In this document: piece after piece, positions 63,499 through 64,000 of the stretch
How positions within the stretch are numbered: the first letter of the stretch is position 1
Layout of the letters: every line of letters starts with the position of its first letter
Notes under the pieces: generated by a model
What the model was told of the DNA's origin: nothing
The model's database searches: none
Seen by the model: the letters and a program-made list of their open reading frames with translations, nothing else
From: Trachythela sp. YZ-2020
Taxonomy: Eukaryota > Cnidaria > Anthozoa > Malacalcyonacea > Clavulariidae
Reading direction: 5' to 3'
Assembly: GCA_016169945.1 (NCBI GenBank)
Contig: JADLSH010000393.1
Coordinates: forward strand, 9,585,501 to 9,649,500
DNA length: 64,000 bases
Position numbers and translations under genes: made by a program

Positions 63499-64000
63499 AA
63501 CACAGGTTCAACTAACGTGACATGTGCCAATTTTTTGGTTTCTTTTAACAGCGTATACAGAACGATGGTGTCGATTAAAAGGAAACCTGTTATTTTATTG
63601 TAAAGGAAATGAAAAGGTAGAAAATTACTTGTTTTTCTTTTTTTAAGTATGGTTTCAGATTAAAACAGAATACAAACGAAAACAAAGCAGTTTGATAAAA
63701 CTCTTGATTTAAGATAAAAATGTACTGATGTAGTAAGAAGTTCACGCCAAAACTATGTCACGTCAATAACTCGTGAACTGAAAATCTATTATCTTGTGTT
63801 TTCATTTTCAGACCTCGGAACTTGCTGGCTTGTTAGTCTTGGAGCGATGCAGTATCAATAAAGATCTGACTTCTAGCAGGAAATATGCATTTACTCTGGG
63901 TATGCCTGACCTAAGTATATCTACTGTAACAGAAAATGTTTTATCAACACTCCGACGTAGCTAGTAAATTAACTATAACATTACCAATTGTGAAAAAGTC

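Overview
This window is animal nuclear DNA that is AT-rich and packed with repeats. The evidence is GT-AG introns with conserved phases, CR1-like and R2-like LINEs, Bel-Pao and Gypsy-like LTR elements, tRNA-derived SINEs, many MITEs, and animal gene families (COMMD5, a TNF-receptor-like protein, a TIR-domain immune protein). I would guess a cnidarian, probably an anthozoan. That placement rests on the look of the gene and repeat families, not on a search.

Three host genes can be assembled exon by exon with matching splice phases. (1) On the minus strand at 12062-1904, seven exons encode a 518-aa protein with an N-terminal macro-like domain followed by two TIR domains. The second TIR keeps the acidic Cys-x-Glu-Glu motif where TIR NADases carry their catalytic Glu; the first has Gln there. 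(2) On the plus strand, a 389-aa type I membrane protein has one BCMA/Fn14-type cysteine-rich domain, a repeat-built Thr/Ser/Pro/Lys stalk, a membrane span and a short tail. Its promoter and first exon lie in a 3-kb tandem duplication (33565-36612 and 36621-39613), so two identical first exons share one second exon (39717-40675). (3) On the minus strand at 57167-45135, five exons encode a complete 206-aa COMMD5 (HCaRG) orthologue. Weaker gene signals are a possible SAM-like exon (about 51638-51720), a possible first exon at 58130-58247 divergent from COMMD5, and a decayed lysine-rich gene at 28930-30505.

The rest is mobile DNA in layers. 1-12 kb: the TIR gene, its introns filled with MITEs, a LINE 3' end, and an inverted duplication built on a cysteine-peptidase-like transposon remnant. 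12.36-16.09 kb: a nest of transposons whose order of insertion can be read from target-site duplications (TSDs). 16-19.3 kb: a ~200-bp satellite, short tandem repeats and hairpins. 19.3-27.6 kb: a decayed Bel-Pao element head to head with a Gypsy-like pol fragment. 31.3-33.6 kb: an R2-like retroelement with a nuclease-like C-terminus, split by a SINE. 42.6-44.9 kb: an inverted pair of hammerhead-like cores and several MITEs. 45.5-48.9 kb: a CR1-like LINE inside COMMD5 intron 4. 51-57 kb: SINE, MITEs, satellites. 58.7-63.1 kb: foldback elements, including a 257-bp retrozyme-like insertion with a 13-bp TSD and a hammerhead-like core.

The three genes do not form one pathway that the sequence can prove. 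The TIR protein and the TNFR-like protein are both plausible innate-immunity or cell-death components, and COMMD proteins act in endosomal sorting and NF-kB control.
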